Shown in pieces: positions 24,624 through 33,346 of a DNA stretch of 48,000 nucleotides. The stretch lies in NCBI GenBank assembly GCA_003650125.1, contig QNFX01000013.1, forward strand, positions 1-48,000. The letters are read 5' to 3'. The notes below the pieces were generated by a model, which worked only from the letters and a program-made list of their open reading frames with translations, was not told where the DNA came from and ran no database searches. Numbering within the stretch: position 1 is the first letter of the stretch; each line of letters begins with the position of its first letter. The stretch comes from Campylobacterota bacterium (lineage in GTDB: Bacteria > Bdellovibrionota > Bacteriovoracia > Bacteriovoracales > Bacteriovoracaceae). Position numbers and translations under genes: made by a program.

Positions 24624-25076
24624 ATGTTCTCTTATTATTTCTGGCGAATTTAGCGTAGTTAGCTTTACTAGGGAGTCTCCAGTAGTGAGCGCCTCTATCT
24701 GCAGAAATTCAGATTTTATTTTAATTAAAATACTATTTATGAATTCCAAGTTGGCCACTGGAGAGTTTTTAGCAATGAAAGAGAGGTGATTGGCCATTTC
24801 TCTATAGAGTAATATTTTGACCTTCTTTGGGTCTTTAACAGCGGGAGGCACTACCTCATCAATATCTACTATAAGATTGTTTTTATCACAGTTTACTGCC
24901 CAATTTTTGGGAATTTTTAGTTCAAGCTTAACTAAAGCGGCAATACAGGGGGTTCCCTCTAGTAATTGCCTCCTTCTAGAAAAAATACCTTTTTTGTCAA
25001 AATGGACAAAGAGGAGGTAGCAAAAGAGGATGACCATGATGGCCAGGGGATATTTTAGTAGTTTTTGTGACATCAT
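24585..25076 (-). CDS. Membrane-anchored protein of unknown function
   Basis: I do not recognise this 163-residue protein. From the ATG at 25076 (an adjacent second ATG is at 25073) it has a short cytoplasmic N-terminus, one membrane segment (about 10-25, PLAIMVILFCYLLFVHF), then a soluble domain with two cysteines (GTPCIAAL and WAVNCDKNN). This looks like an anchored periplasmic domain. The open frame extends 30 codons further into the end of the DAHP synthase gene, but that would bury the membrane segment, so the shorter form is chosen. There is no strong RBS. It probably follows the DAHP synthase gene in one transcript. Confidence 0.6.
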   Translation of the reverse strand: MMSQKLLKYPLAIMVILFCYLLFVHFDKKGIFSRRRQLLEGTPCIAALVKLELKIPKNWAVNCDKNNLIVDIDEVVPPAVKDPKKVKILLYREMANHLSFIAKNSPVANLEFINSILIKIKSEFLQIEALTTGDSLVKLTTLNSPEIIREHLKNTVKVKELPK

Positions 25077-25107
25077 AATTTCATTATGACAGGGCCTTAT
25101 AAATTCC

Positions 25108-26187
25108 TCAAATCCTTGAAATGATTTCAGTTTGGGATTTGAGAGATTCCGCGTGGATATGGCCAAAAATATCTCGAATGAAACTATCTGATAGGCCTAA
25201 TTCTCCGGCCTTTTCCATCCTTTGTTTTAAAAGAAATTCAATCCGGTTTTTTTGAAGGGCAGTGATTTTCATTTTTCTTTTGGACTCACCAATTATTTTT
25301 ACAATTTCCATACGAACTTTCAGGTTTTCCAAAAGTTCATAATCTATATGATCTATTTTTTCTCGGAGGGTCTCAAGTTCTAATCCAAAGTCTTTATCTG
25401 GTGAAAATTCAGTTTTATAGCTGAGATCATGAAGAATTTGCGCTAAATTTTCAGGTGTGACCTGCTGGGATTTGTCACTTAAGGCACTTTTAGGATCTAG
25501 ATGAGACTCAATCATCAGTCCATCAAAATCAAGGTCCATGGCCCGCTGGCAAATTTCTTTAATTAGTTCCCGTTTCCCCGCAATATGGCTGGGATCACAA
25601 ATAATAGGTAATTCTGGAAACCTTAGTTTTAACTCAATAGGAATCTTCCAATTTGGTCCATTTCGAAAGCGTGAATCTAAAGTGGTTGAAAAACCTCGAT
25701 GAACTGCCATTAATTTGGAGATACCCGCTCCTGAAAATCTTTCAAGCGCCCCGATCCATAAAGCGATATCTACCGAGATAGGATTTTTCACCATAACCGG
25801 TATATCCACACCTTTTAAAGCGGAAGCTAGTTCTTGGACTGCAAAAGGGCTGGTAGTGGTTCTAGCACCAATCCATAGAATATCTACCTCATGTTTTAGC
25901 GCTAGTTCTACATGAGAGGCATTGGCAACTTCAGTACAGGTGGGTAATCCTATTTCTTTTTTTACCCGGAGGAGCCAAGGGAGACCCTTCTCACCCACAC
26001 CTTCAAAAGAATTTGGTCTAGTACGTGGTTTCCATATTCCGGCACGAAAAATATGCGCAGCTTCTCTCCCTTTTAGTTCTCTGGCCGTTTCTAGCACCTG
26101 GACTTCACTCTCGGCACTACATGGGCCTGAGATAATCAAGGGCCTTCCAAGTTTGAAGGGCCAGTTTTTTAGGGGAGAAATTTCCAT
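25108..26187 (-). CDS. Bifunctional DAHP synthase - chorismate mutase
   Basis: The N-terminal part (about 1-260) is a class Ib DAHP synthase, the first step of the shikimate pathway. Motifs are LIISGPCSAES, FRAGIWKPRTRPNSFEG, IGARTTTSPF, VMVKNPI, and CDPSHIAGKR. The C-terminal 85 residues are an AroQ-type chorismate mutase (LELETLREKIDHIDYELLEN, RMEIVKIIGESKRK). A C-terminal mutase is known in Bacteroidetes-type enzymes and can give allosteric control by prephenate; in Bacillus the order is reversed. The ATG at 26187 is chosen; a GTG at 26205 would add six residues and has AGGGA only three bases upstream. The start region is near two copies of TCCCTGGTG. Confidence 0.92.
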   Translation of the reverse strand: MEISPLKNWPFKLGRPLIISGPCSAESEVQVLETARELKGREAAHIFRAGIWKPRTRPNSFEGVGEKGLPWLLRVKKEIGLPTCTEVANASHVELALKHEVDILWIGARTTTSPFAVQELASALKGVDIPVMVKNPISVDIALWIGALERFSGAGISKLMAVHRGFSTTLDSRFRNGPNWKIPIELKLRFPELPIICDPSHIAGKRELIKEICQRAMDLDFDGLMIESHLDPKSALSDKSQQVTPENLAQILHDLSYKTEFSPDKDFGLELETLREKIDHIDYELLENLKVRMEIVKIIGESKRKMKITALQKNRIEFLLKQRMEKAGELGLSDSFIRDIFGHIHAESLKSQTEIISRI

Positions 26188-26206
26188 AGTAAATCGTAAT
26201 AGCACT

Positions 26207-26241
26207 TCCCTGGTGCATTAAAAAGCTTTATATCCCTGGTG
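26207..26241. repeat. Two direct 9-bp repeats upstream of the DAHP synthase gene
   Basis: TCCCTGGTG occurs at 26207-26215 and 26233-26241, 26 bases apart start to start, in the divergent region between the DAHP synthase fusion and tldD. It may be a regulator site or chance. Confidence 0.3.
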
Positions 26242-26273
26242 TGAGTAGGAAATGCCAATATGCGTCATGCCGT

Positions 26274-26302
26274 TTGTCTTTTAGGTCTATCATAAATATG
26301 AT
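26274..26302 (+). promoter_or_regulatory. Promoter for tldD-tldE
   Basis: TTGTCT (26274-26279) and TATGAT (26297-26302) with 17-base spacing, 25 bases before the tldD ATG, which has AGGGAG at six-base spacing. Confidence 0.55.
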
Positions 26303-26326
26303 GGCCTAGTTTATAGGGAGAGCTTT

Positions 26327-27742
26327 ATGTTAAATAAACTATTAAAAAATCTAGGCCATGGCGCAGATTGGATTGGTCTAAGAGAAGTAGAAGAGTCTAA
26401 TACCAGTGTTTACATAAGAAATGGTAAACCTGAGGCCAATAACCAATATCTTGATCATGGGATAATGGTAGAAGTATTAGTAGATGGAAATTTTGGATAT
26501 GCTGCAACAGATGACCTGTCTTTAGCAGGTGTGAAAAAGGCCTTTGAAAAGGCCAAGTCCTTGGCCCGTCAGTTTTCTCCTCATAAAATTTATTCCTTTG
26601 ATAAATCTTTTCGCCCTGTCGCTAGAGGTAAATATAATACTGCCTCAAAAATGGACTTAGATAAAATGAGTATGGGAGAGATAAATGATTTCTTATCCCT
26701 AACTTGCGATAGACTCGGAAAAAGAGAAGAGATTATAAATTCTCATGCCCATGTGATGCTTACGGATTCAAAAACAAGATTTGTCAGCACTAACGGTTCA
26801 GAGTTTGAAACTAATCAACATATTATAAATCATGAACTTTCAGTTACGGCGCAAAAAGGATCTGAAATTCAAACCCGTTCTTGGGGGAATGCTTCCCAGA
26901 TAGGACTTGAACTTTTAAACAGGGATATCTTTTTTGCTCAAGGAGAAAGGATTGTTAATGAAGTTGTAGAGCTTTTAAATGCCAAGGAATGTCCTAGTGA
27001 GACCATGGATATTTTAGTGGCCCCTGATCAAATGATTCTACAAATTCATGAATCCATAGGTCACCCTTTAGAAGTTGATAGGATTTTAGGGGATGAAAGA
27101 AATTATGCTGGCTGGAGTTTTGTTAATAAGGAAGACTTTGGAAAATTAAAATATGGTTCAGAGCTTTTAAATATTACTTTTGACCCGACCTTTGAAGGTG
27201 AGCTGGCCTCCTACGATTTTGATGATACTGGAGTGAAGGCAGAAAAAACTTATCTGATTAAAAATGGATTACTGCTTAGAGGACTTGGTGGAATTGAAAG
27301 TCAAAAAAGATCGGGCATAGAAGGCGTGGCCAATAGTCGGGCCAGTTCTTGGAATCGGGCACCTATTGATAGAATGGCCAATATAAATTTAGATCCAGGA
27401 ACTTCGACCTTAAAGGATATGGTAAAAAATATTAAGCGTGGAGTTTATTTATTTACCAATAGATCATGGTCCATTGATGATTTTAGAAATAAATTTCAGT
27501 TTGGATGTGAATATGGAAAGCTAATTGTTGATGGTGAAATTAAAGAAACAATTAAAAATCCAAACTATAGGGGCATTTCAACTCCCTTTTGGAATAACCT
27601 GACGATGGTGGGCGATAGCTCAACACTTGAGGTTAATGGGACCTCCTACTGTGGTAAAGGAGAGCCAAATCAAGCAATAAGAGTTGGTCATGCGAGTCCT
27701 ACTTGTTTGTTTAAAGATGTTGAAGTTTTTGGAGGGGCCTAA
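26327..27742 (+). CDS. tldD: TldD metalloprotease subunit
   Basis: TldD and TldE form a heterodimeric zinc protease that trims unfolded or modified peptides, such as microcins and RiPP precursors, and is linked to toxin-antitoxin control. The 471-residue protein has the HExxxH zinc motif in ILQIHESIGHPLEVD and the family blocks YAGWSFVNKEDFG, SYDFDDTGVKAEKTYLI and the C-terminal MVGDSSTLE. The length is normal. It is followed two bases later by tldE. Confidence 0.95.
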   Translation: MLNKLLKNLGHGADWIGLREVEESNTSVYIRNGKPEANNQYLDHGIMVEVLVDGNFGYAATDDLSLAGVKKAFEKAKSLARQFSPHKIYSFDKSFRPVARGKYNTASKMDLDKMSMGEINDFLSLTCDRLGKREEIINSHAHVMLTDSKTRFVSTNGSEFETNQHIINHELSVTAQKGSEIQTRSWGNASQIGLELLNRDIFFAQGERIVNEVVELLNAKECPSETMDILVAPDQMILQIHESIGHPLEVDRILGDERNYAGWSFVNKEDFGKLKYGSELLNITFDPTFEGELASYDFDDTGVKAEKTYLIKNGLLLRGLGGIESQKRSGIEGVANSRASSWNRAPIDRMANINLDPGTSTLKDMVKNIKRGVYLFTNRSWSIDDFRNKFQFGCEYGKLIVDGEIKETIKNPNYRGISTPFWNNLTMVGDSSTLEVNGTSYCGKGEPNQAIRVGHASPTCLFKDVEVFGGA

Positions 27743-27744
27743 TT

Positions 27745-29070
27745 ATGAAGAAACAAAATTTTGAAAATTTTGGTAATGCTATTTTCTCTCAGTTAAAAGA
27801 TTATGAAGAATTAAATCTGACATTTTCTATGGAAGATTCCCTATTTCTTCGTTTTAATGAAGGTAAATCTCGGCAAGTAACAGATGTGACTCAAGGTAGT
27901 GTCCATTTCACTTATCAAGAGAATAATCGAACTTTTAAATATCAAATGCCTTATACTGCAGATGTAAATTTAAACTTAAAAAGAGCAGAGAATGCTCTTA
28001 ATATATGTCGAGAAAAAACAAAAACCCTTCCTAAAGATTCTTTTCAAGTTCCTATGGAAAATCTTGGAGAGAGTGAAGAAATTTTTAAAGGAAAATTGCC
28101 AACACTTGAAGAAGTCACGAACACCTTATTTAGTAAGACTAAGGGCCTAGATTTTGTAGGATGTCTTGCAATGGGAGAACAGATTCGCGCCAATATGAAT
28201 TCTAAGGGGCAACAGCATTGGTTTGAATCTGAGAATTTTCAAATAGATTATTCTTTTTTCACAGCGGGACAAAAGGCCTTAAAGGGGCTTTATGCCGGGA
28301 GAGAGTGGAATAGTGAAAAATTTGGTGAGCAATTAGATCTTGCTAAAGCGGAAATTGAGGTCTTAAAGCGGCCTGAAAAGAAATTAAGTCGAGGCAAATA
28401 TAAAGTATATCTTGCTCCCGCTGCCCTTTCTGAAGTTGTGGATATGATATCTTGGGGAGGAGTGAGTTACTCTGCCTTGAAACGGGGCCATTGTGCTTTT
28501 AAAATGATCCATGATGGAAAAATGGATTTTTCACCCAAGTTTAATTTAATGGAAGATTTCGGTTTGGGATTGACTCCTAAATTTAATGAGCGAGGTGAAT
28601 TAGCACCATCAAAACTAACCTTGGTAGAAGAGGGGAAATTAGAAAATCTATTGATCAATTCCCGGACCGCAAAGGAATATGGAATTGACAGCAATGGCGC
28701 TGGATCCCATGAAGGGATGAGATCTTCTAGGGTCAAAACCGGTGAGCTAAAAAAAGATGAAATTTTAAAAACTATAGGGAATGGAATTTATATATCAAAT
28801 CTTCATTATCTTAATTGGAGTGATGTTCAAAAAGGTCGTCTAACGGGAATGACTAGGTATGCCTGTTTTTGGGTTGAAAACGGCCAGGTAGTTGCTCCTA
28901 TTGCTGATTTACGCTTTGATGAATCCCTTTATAATATTTTTGGATCAAATTTAGAATCAGTGACAGAATTTGGAGAAATAATTCCTCATGTCGGTTCTTA
29001 TGATCAGCGTTCGCTCGGTGGCAAAGAAGTTCCAGGAATGATCATTAAGGACTTCCATTTTACACTTTAA
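27745..29070 (+). CDS. pmbA: TldE (PmbA) protease partner
   Basis: TldE is the second, non-zinc subunit of the TldD/E protease. The 441-residue protein has the PmbA/TldA pattern: KYKVYLAPAALSEVVDMISWG, FGLGLTPKFNERGELAP, the central SNGAGSHEGMRSSRVK, and the C-terminal GKEVPGMIIKDFHFTL. It lacks HExxxH, as TldE proteins do. It lies directly after tldD. No maturation substrate gene is visible next to it. Confidence 0.9.
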   Translation: MKKQNFENFGNAIFSQLKDYEELNLTFSMEDSLFLRFNEGKSRQVTDVTQGSVHFTYQENNRTFKYQMPYTADVNLNLKRAENALNICREKTKTLPKDSFQVPMENLGESEEIFKGKLPTLEEVTNTLFSKTKGLDFVGCLAMGEQIRANMNSKGQQHWFESENFQIDYSFFTAGQKALKGLYAGREWNSEKFGEQLDLAKAEIEVLKRPEKKLSRGKYKVYLAPAALSEVVDMISWGGVSYSALKRGHCAFKMIHDGKMDFSPKFNLMEDFGLGLTPKFNERGELAPSKLTLVEEGKLENLLINSRTAKEYGIDSNGAGSHEGMRSSRVKTGELKKDEILKTIGNGIYISNLHYLNWSDVQKGRLTGMTRYACFWVENGQVVAPIADLRFDESLYNIFGSNLESVTEFGEIIPHVGSYDQRSLGGKEVPGMIIKDFHFTL

Positions 29071-29082
29071 GTATTGAAATTT

Positions 29083-29111
29083 TTGGTGTCCAATAAGCTT
29101 CCTTTTATAAT
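29083..29111 (+). promoter_or_regulatory. Candidate promoter for the family-B polymerase
   Basis: A perfect -10 TATAAT (29106-29111) with TTGGTG (29083-29088) 17 bases upstream. The transcript would start within a few bases of the Shine-Dalgarno GGAG (29119-29122). No LexA-like palindrome is visible, although Pol II genes are often SOS-controlled. Confidence 0.4.
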
Positions 29112-29128
29112 ATTCTTTGGAGAGTTTG

Positions 29129-31438
29129 ATGCGTCGGGAAAACGGATTTATTCTAACTAGTAGTTGGGAAGATACAGAGACTAATCATCTTTTAAAATTT
29201 TTTGGCACTAGTAAAACCGGGCCCTTTGAAATTCATGTAACCAATTTTAAACCTCTGTTTTTTGTCAGCAGAGAGATTAAAATACCCAGTAGTAAAAAAT
29301 ATGAAAGGAAGAAGGTCGAATTAAAAAACTTCGCAGGAATTGATGTCGATGCTCTTTATTTTAATACCCAAAAAGACCTCTATGAAACTCGTGACTTCTT
29401 AAAACAAAAGGGAATTAGAACTTTTGAGGCAGATGTCAGGCCTCCCGAACGATTTTTGATGGAACATTTTATAAATGGGGAAGTTGAAATTGAAGGGGAA
29501 TGTGAAGAAGTTTCAGGGACTTTGTATTTTAAAAACCCAACCCTAAGAACTACAAATTTCACTCCTAAATTTAAAATTCTCTCTCTTGATATTGAAACGA
29601 GTAGAGGAAATGATCTTTATTCCATCGCTATTCATCAAAGAGGTCCAAAAGAAATTAAAAAAGTTTTTATGATAGGTGAGGGATTAAGTATTCCAGCACA
29701 AGATCTTTATTTTTTTAAATCAGAAGAAGAATTACTGGTTAATTTTTTAAGAGAATTTCAGGGGTTTGATCCTGATATTATCATTGGATGGCATGTTATA
29801 GGATTTGATCTGCTTTTCCTTGATAAGAAAATGAGTCAACATAAAATACCTTTTACCTTAGGTAGAGGGAACTCCAAGCTCACTCTTAGTGAAAGAAGAA
29901 GCCTAGGTCATGTGGCCTTCATGAATGGAAGAGTCGTAATTGATGGTATCCAGGCACTTCGAAACAATTTTTTTAAATATGAAAATTATAAACTAAATAC
30001 AGTTGCACAGACTGTTTTAGGCACCGGTAAAGATATTGAAGGGAGTAGCGAATCTAAAGTTGAAGAAATTGAGCGAAGGTTTTTAGAAGATAAGGAGGCC
30101 CTGGCAAAGTATAATCTTCTAGACTGTACTTTGGTTCTAGATATTTTTGAAAGGTTATCGCTGATTGATTTGATCTTTAATAGATCGATCATTTCAGGAT
30201 TGGCGATAGATAAGCAAGGCCTTTCCACTGCAGCTTTTGATCATTATTTCCTTCCAAGGATTCACAGAAAAGGTTTTGTTGCCTCAAATGTTATTGATAT
30301 TCAAAGAGAGCAGCCAGCGTCCGGTGGGCATGTGCTTGAACCTGTTGTTGGAGTTCATAATTATGTTTTAGTTCTAGATTTTAAAAGTTTATATCCAAGT
30401 ATCATAAGAACTTTTAATATTGATCCCTTATCACGTTTAAAGGCAGAGTCTGATCCCGTCGAAACTCCAGTGGGTACAAAGTTTTCCAAAGTTGAGCATA
30501 TCCTTCCAGAGTTTATTGAAGAGCTTATGAATAAAAGGAAAGTGGCCAAGGACCGGGGAAATAAAAACTTATCTCAGGCCATTAAAATTTTAATGAATAG
30601 CTTTTATGGTGTGATGGGTTCAACGGGTTCACGTTTTTATCATGCAGATCTACCACGATCAATAACAGGAACTGGACAGTGGGCGATTAAAGAGGCCATT
30701 AGTTTTTTAACTTCGAGAGGGTACGAAATACTCTATGGCGATACCGACTCGGTATTTATAAAGATTAAAGACAATGAGAGGTTTAATATTAAGGAGACGG
30801 GAGAAAATTTGGCCAAGGCGGTTAATGATTTTTTCGCCACTAAAATTTATCGTGAATTTAAAGTGGATTCCAAACTTGAGATCGAATTTGAAAAATACTA
30901 TCGTAAATTTTTTCTTCCTAAAAACAGAGCAGGAGTTGGTGGGGCCAAGAAAAGATATGCAGGATTGTTAGTGAATAATGGAAAAGAAGAGCTAAGCTTT
31001 GTGGGATTGGAATATATTCGCTCGGACTGGACAAAGCTTGCAAAGAATTTTCAATATGAACTCTTTCGCAGATTTTTTAAAGATGAAGAGATCGAATCTT
31101 GGATTAAAGATTTTGTGGCAAGAATTAAAGATAAAGAATTTGATGGAGACCTCGTCTATAAAAAAAGGTTGTCTAAAAACCCTAAAGAATATACTAAAAA
31201 TGTTCCTCCTCACGTCAAAGCGGCCTTACAGCTTGATTATAACGAAGAGTTCCCTCGCAAAGAAATAAGTTATGTCATTACGGGTAGAGGGCCGGTTCCA
31301 ATAGAACTAAAGCATTCCGACTTTGATTACAATCATTACATCGAAAAACAAATTAAACCATTGGCCGATGGGGTACTTGATATACAAGGTAAGTGTTTTG
31401 AGGATTTGATGTTAGGAGACCAACTCTCACTTTTTTAA
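29129..31438 (+). CDS. polB: DNA polymerase II (family B)
   Basis: This is a family-B repair/replication-restart polymerase, close in length (769 residues) to E. coli Pol II. Exonuclease motifs: Exo I in LSLDIETSRG, Exo II in GWHVIGFDLLFLDKK, Exo III in YNLLDCTLVLDI. Polymerase motifs: A in LDFKSLYPSIIRTFN, B in KILMNSFYGVMGS, C in YGDTDSVFIKI. All catalytic Asp residues are present, so both proofreading and synthesis should work. I choose the ATG at 29129, with GGAG six bases upstream, over a TTG at 29117. It overlaps the 3' end of the convergent grxB gene by 12 bases. Confidence 0.95.
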   Translation: MRRENGFILTSSWEDTETNHLLKFFGTSKTGPFEIHVTNFKPLFFVSREIKIPSSKKYERKKVELKNFAGIDVDALYFNTQKDLYETRDFLKQKGIRTFEADVRPPERFLMEHFINGEVEIEGECEEVSGTLYFKNPTLRTTNFTPKFKILSLDIETSRGNDLYSIAIHQRGPKEIKKVFMIGEGLSIPAQDLYFFKSEEELLVNFLREFQGFDPDIIIGWHVIGFDLLFLDKKMSQHKIPFTLGRGNSKLTLSERRSLGHVAFMNGRVVIDGIQALRNNFFKYENYKLNTVAQTVLGTGKDIEGSSESKVEEIERRFLEDKEALAKYNLLDCTLVLDIFERLSLIDLIFNRSIISGLAIDKQGLSTAAFDHYFLPRIHRKGFVASNVIDIQREQPASGGHVLEPVVGVHNYVLVLDFKSLYPSIIRTFNIDPLSRLKAESDPVETPVGTKFSKVEHILPEFIEELMNKRKVAKDRGNKNLSQAIKILMNSFYGVMGSTGSRFYHADLPRSITGTGQWAIKEAISFLTSRGYEILYGDTDSVFIKIKDNERFNIKETGENLAKAVNDFFATKIYREFKVDSKLEIEFEKYYRKFFLPKNRAGVGGAKKRYAGLLVNNGKEELSFVGLEYIRSDWTKLAKNFQYELFRRFFKDEEIESWIKDFVARIKDKEFDGDLVYKKRLSKNPKEYTKNVPPHVKAALQLDYNEEFPRKEISYVITGRGPVPIELKHSDFDYNHYIEKQIKPLADGVLDIQGKCFEDLMLGDQLSLF

Positions 31439-32080
31439 GTTCCATAAATCTTCATGATATTCAAACTTGCATTTTTCTTTTACGTCTTGAAGATAATTAT
31501 GGAGCTTACCTGAGAACTGAAATTCAGGAAATATATACATTCCCCATAAATGAGATGCTAGCATTATATCAAAGATTGAAAAATCACTTATAAAATAGGG
31601 ATTTAGATGTTCTTCTACCTCTTTTAAAGTAAGTTCTAAATCAGTTAAAAACTTATCCTTATTTTTAATGAGATCTCTAAAAGGCCCTCTTTTTTTCTCT
31701 TTTTTCTTTTGAAAGTAGTTTCTTGAAGTGGGATTAAACTCTTTGGTCCAAATCCAATAAGGCATGCACAGAGAGTGAAGATCTTTTCCAATTTTGTCTA
31801 AAAGGGTATCTATTTTTTGATATTGTTCTGTATTTTTAAGTAGCTCCATTCCTAAAATATTTTTGCTATCAAGTCTTTCAATAATCTCAAGACTCTCATT
31901 GGTAATGAGATCTCCAAAATCCATGATAGGTAACATTTTTTTACCGGTGAGCTTTATTAACATGTCCTCTTCATCATATGGGACCATTAAGGACTTCCAA
32001 GGTATATCTAAATATCCTAGGGCCATCCGTACCCGGACGCAAAATGGACAATGTTCGTAGTGGTAGAGTTTTACTGTCAT
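31427..32080 (-). CDS. grxB: Glutaredoxin 2-like protein
   Basis: The 217-residue protein is of the GST-fold Grx2 type. It has an N-terminal thioredoxin-like domain with the redox centre CPFC (residues 11-14 in HYEHCPFCVRVRMAL) and the cis-Pro block KKMLPIMDF, then a helical C-terminal domain. Grx2 reduces protein disulfides with glutathione. The gene has its own good promoter on the minus strand. The start ATG at 32080 has a weak A/G-rich site. Confidence 0.88.
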   Translation of the reverse strand: MTVKLYHYEHCPFCVRVRMALGYLDIPWKSLMVPYDEEDMLIKLTGKKMLPIMDFGDLITNESLEIIERLDSKNILGMELLKNTEQYQKIDTLLDKIGKDLHSLCMPYWIWTKEFNPTSRNYFQKKKEKKRGPFRDLIKNKDKFLTDLELTLKEVEEHLNPYFISDFSIFDIMLASHLWGMYIFPEFQFSGKLHNYLQDVKEKCKFEYHEDLWNLKK

Positions 32081-32110
32081 AGAGAAAGTTATAAACCCTA
32101 ATGTTTAAAA

Positions 32111-32138
32111 ATTATACAATCTTGAAAAAGTTATACAA
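32111..32138 (-). promoter_or_regulatory. Promoter for grxB
   Basis: On the minus strand a -35 TTGTAT (32133-32138) and a perfect -10 TATAAT (32111-32116) are 16 bases apart. The plus-strand direct repeat TTATACAAT (32112-32120 and 32131-32139) is simply this promoter's two boxes, which happen to share sequence. Confidence 0.6.
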
Positions 32139-32176
32139 TTTTTATTAGTAATTTCAATATATTACCCATTAATCTT

Positions 32177-32192
32177 TGGCATAAAACTGGCA
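32177..32192 (+). promoter_or_regulatory. Sigma-54-like -24/-12 promoter
   Basis: TGGCATAAAACTGGCA has the required GG (32178-32179) and GC (32190-32191) exactly ten bases apart, and a consensus TGGCA -24 half. The -12 half is TGGCA instead of TTGCA. A transcript would start near 32203, about 20 bases before the ATG of a 21-codon frame. rpoN itself is encoded at 42.4 kb. Confidence 0.35.
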
Positions 32193-32223
32193 TATATAAA
32201 GATATAAAAACAAGGAGCATTTC

Positions 32224-32289
32224 ATGCAACATTTTGTAGATTTTATTATTTTATTAGCTGTAGTCGTACTGGATAATTTAGGACTTTAA
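32224..32289 (+). CDS. Possible 21-residue membrane microprotein
   Basis: ATG at 32224 follows AAGGAG (32212-32217) with ideal spacing and opens a 21-codon frame ending in TAA at 32287-32289. The product (MQHFVDFIILLAVVVLDNLG, then L) is a short hydrophobic helix able to span a membrane, with His/Asp near the ends. A sigma-54-like promoter lies just upstream. The stop is two bases before the 3' end of the convergent tRNA gene. Frames this short arise by chance, so the call rests on the RBS, the promoter and the hydrophobic composition. Confidence 0.35.
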   Translation: MQHFVDFIILLAVVVLDNLGL

Positions 32290-32291
32290 AA

Positions 32292-32366
32292 TGGCGGCCC
32301 CAAGTGGAATCGAACCACTAATACAGCATTAGGAATGCTGGGTTATATCCGTTTAACTATGGGGCC
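32292..32366 (-). tRNA. tRNA-Arg (anticodon CCT)
   Basis: The minus-strand sequence folds as a complete 75-base tRNA. The acceptor arm is GGCCCCA/TGGGGCC with discriminator G and an encoded CCA tail. The D arm is GTTA/TAAC, the anticodon arm CAGCA-TTCCTAA-TGCTG, and the T arm AGTGG-TTCGATT-CCACT. The anticodon, complementary to AGG at 32331-32333, is CCT and reads the Arg codon AGG, which is common in these genes. Confidence 0.96.
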
Positions 32367-32378
32367 TTCGAGTTCTCA

Positions 32379-32406
32379 TTTTTAACGGCCAGACTTCTCT
32401 AGTCAA
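32379..32406 (-). promoter_or_regulatory. Promoter for tRNA-Arg
   Basis: On the minus strand TTGACT (32401-32406) and TAAAAA (32379-32384) are 16 bases apart, ending 12 bases before the tRNA 5' end. It overlaps the upstream region of the YihY-like gene on the other strand. Confidence 0.45.
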
Positions 32407-32458
32407 GTACTCTTTTTATGTTTTGATAAGATGCATCAGTTATATGTATCATCTAAGT

Positions 32459-33346
32459 ATGAAAAATTTTGGAATTAACCTTCTTGAGGCATGGTATTTT
32501 TTTAGAGAAAAAAAAGTATCAATTTTGGCATCGGCCTCTTCCTTTTACGTGATGCTCTCTTTGATTCCCTTATCTCTTCTTCTTGTGAGAGCGTTAGGTA
32601 TATTTTTAGGCGATGTAGATGATACTCGTGTAAAGCTTTTTGCATTAGCAAGTAAACTCTTTCCTGATACTGATATCCAAATTTTAAATACTCTAGAAGA
32701 AATTGTTGCAGGGCCGCTTTATAGTAGTGCCCCTTTTACTTATATGAATTTTTTCTTTTTGGCCTTTGCTTCTCTTTCATTTTTTAGCTCGATCTGGACG
32801 GGGCTTGCCATCATTACAAAGGATCAGGCCAAAAATCTTTGGGTGAGAATGAAAGGTTTAAGTATAATCGCAGGGACTTTTATTTTACTTATGCTTATTA
32901 TTTTAATTCCTGCTTTAATACGGTCTTTAGAGGAGATCGTTAAAAATAATTTTGTCATCTCTTTGATTAAGGATTATTTCCCACAAACCACTGACTTTTT
33001 TAATTATGTTGCGAGTATGGATTTTGGGGTGAATTTTATCCTTTCTACCAACCTTATCCCCTTCATACTTTTTTTGGTTTATTTCACAATATTATATCGA
33101 TGGCTTTTTCACTGGAAAATTAAACTCTTACATTCCTTTTTAGGATCTTTTATTTTTGTTAGTGCACTAATCATTGGAAAAAATCTATTTTATTGGTATT
33201 TTTATTTTGCCAGAGAGACATTGAAAGAGAATTATGGTGATTACTATACTGTTATAGTAGGTATGATCTGGATATTTGTTGTGATGTGTTTTTTCTTTTA
33301 TGGTGCTTGTTTGTGCCATATTTATAATACTAAAAAAGAGGAATAA
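32459..33346 (+). CDS. YihY/BrkB-family membrane protein
   Basis: The family has about six membrane segments and no settled function; it was once mis-annotated as RNase BN. From the ATG at 32459 the 295-residue protein shows the family opening (LLEAWYFFREKKVSILASASSFYVMLSLIPL; the conserved 'A-x-S-x-x-F-x-x-x-x-S' helix) and hydrophobic segments near 25-45, 90-115, 130-155, 200-225, 230-250 and 255-285. The C-terminal stretch LKENYGDYYTVIVGMIWIFV is also typical. Upstream in-frame TTG (32423) and ATG (32444) starts exist, but none has a convincing RBS. It ends directly before the yggT gene. Confidence 0.82.
   Translation: MKNFGINLLEAWYFFREKKVSILASASSFYVMLSLIPLSLLLVRALGIFLGDVDDTRVKLFALASKLFPDTDIQILNTLEEIVAGPLYSSAPFTYMNFFFLAFASLSFFSSIWTGLAIITKDQAKNLWVRMKGLSIIAGTFILLMLIILIPALIRSLEEIVKNNFVISLIKDYFPQTTDFFNYVASMDFGVNFILSTNLIPFILFLVYFTILYRWLFHWKIKLLHSFLGSFIFVSALIIGKNLFYWYFYFARETLKENYGDYYTVIVGMIWIFVVMCFFFYGACLCHIYNTKKEE

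Noticed and set aside
32112-32139. Direct repeat TTATACAAT twice upstream of the sigma-54-like promoter, as a possible enhancer site
   Set aside because: On the minus strand the two copies coincide with the -35 and -10 boxes of a good grxB promoter at 16-base spacing, which explains them without an enhancer.
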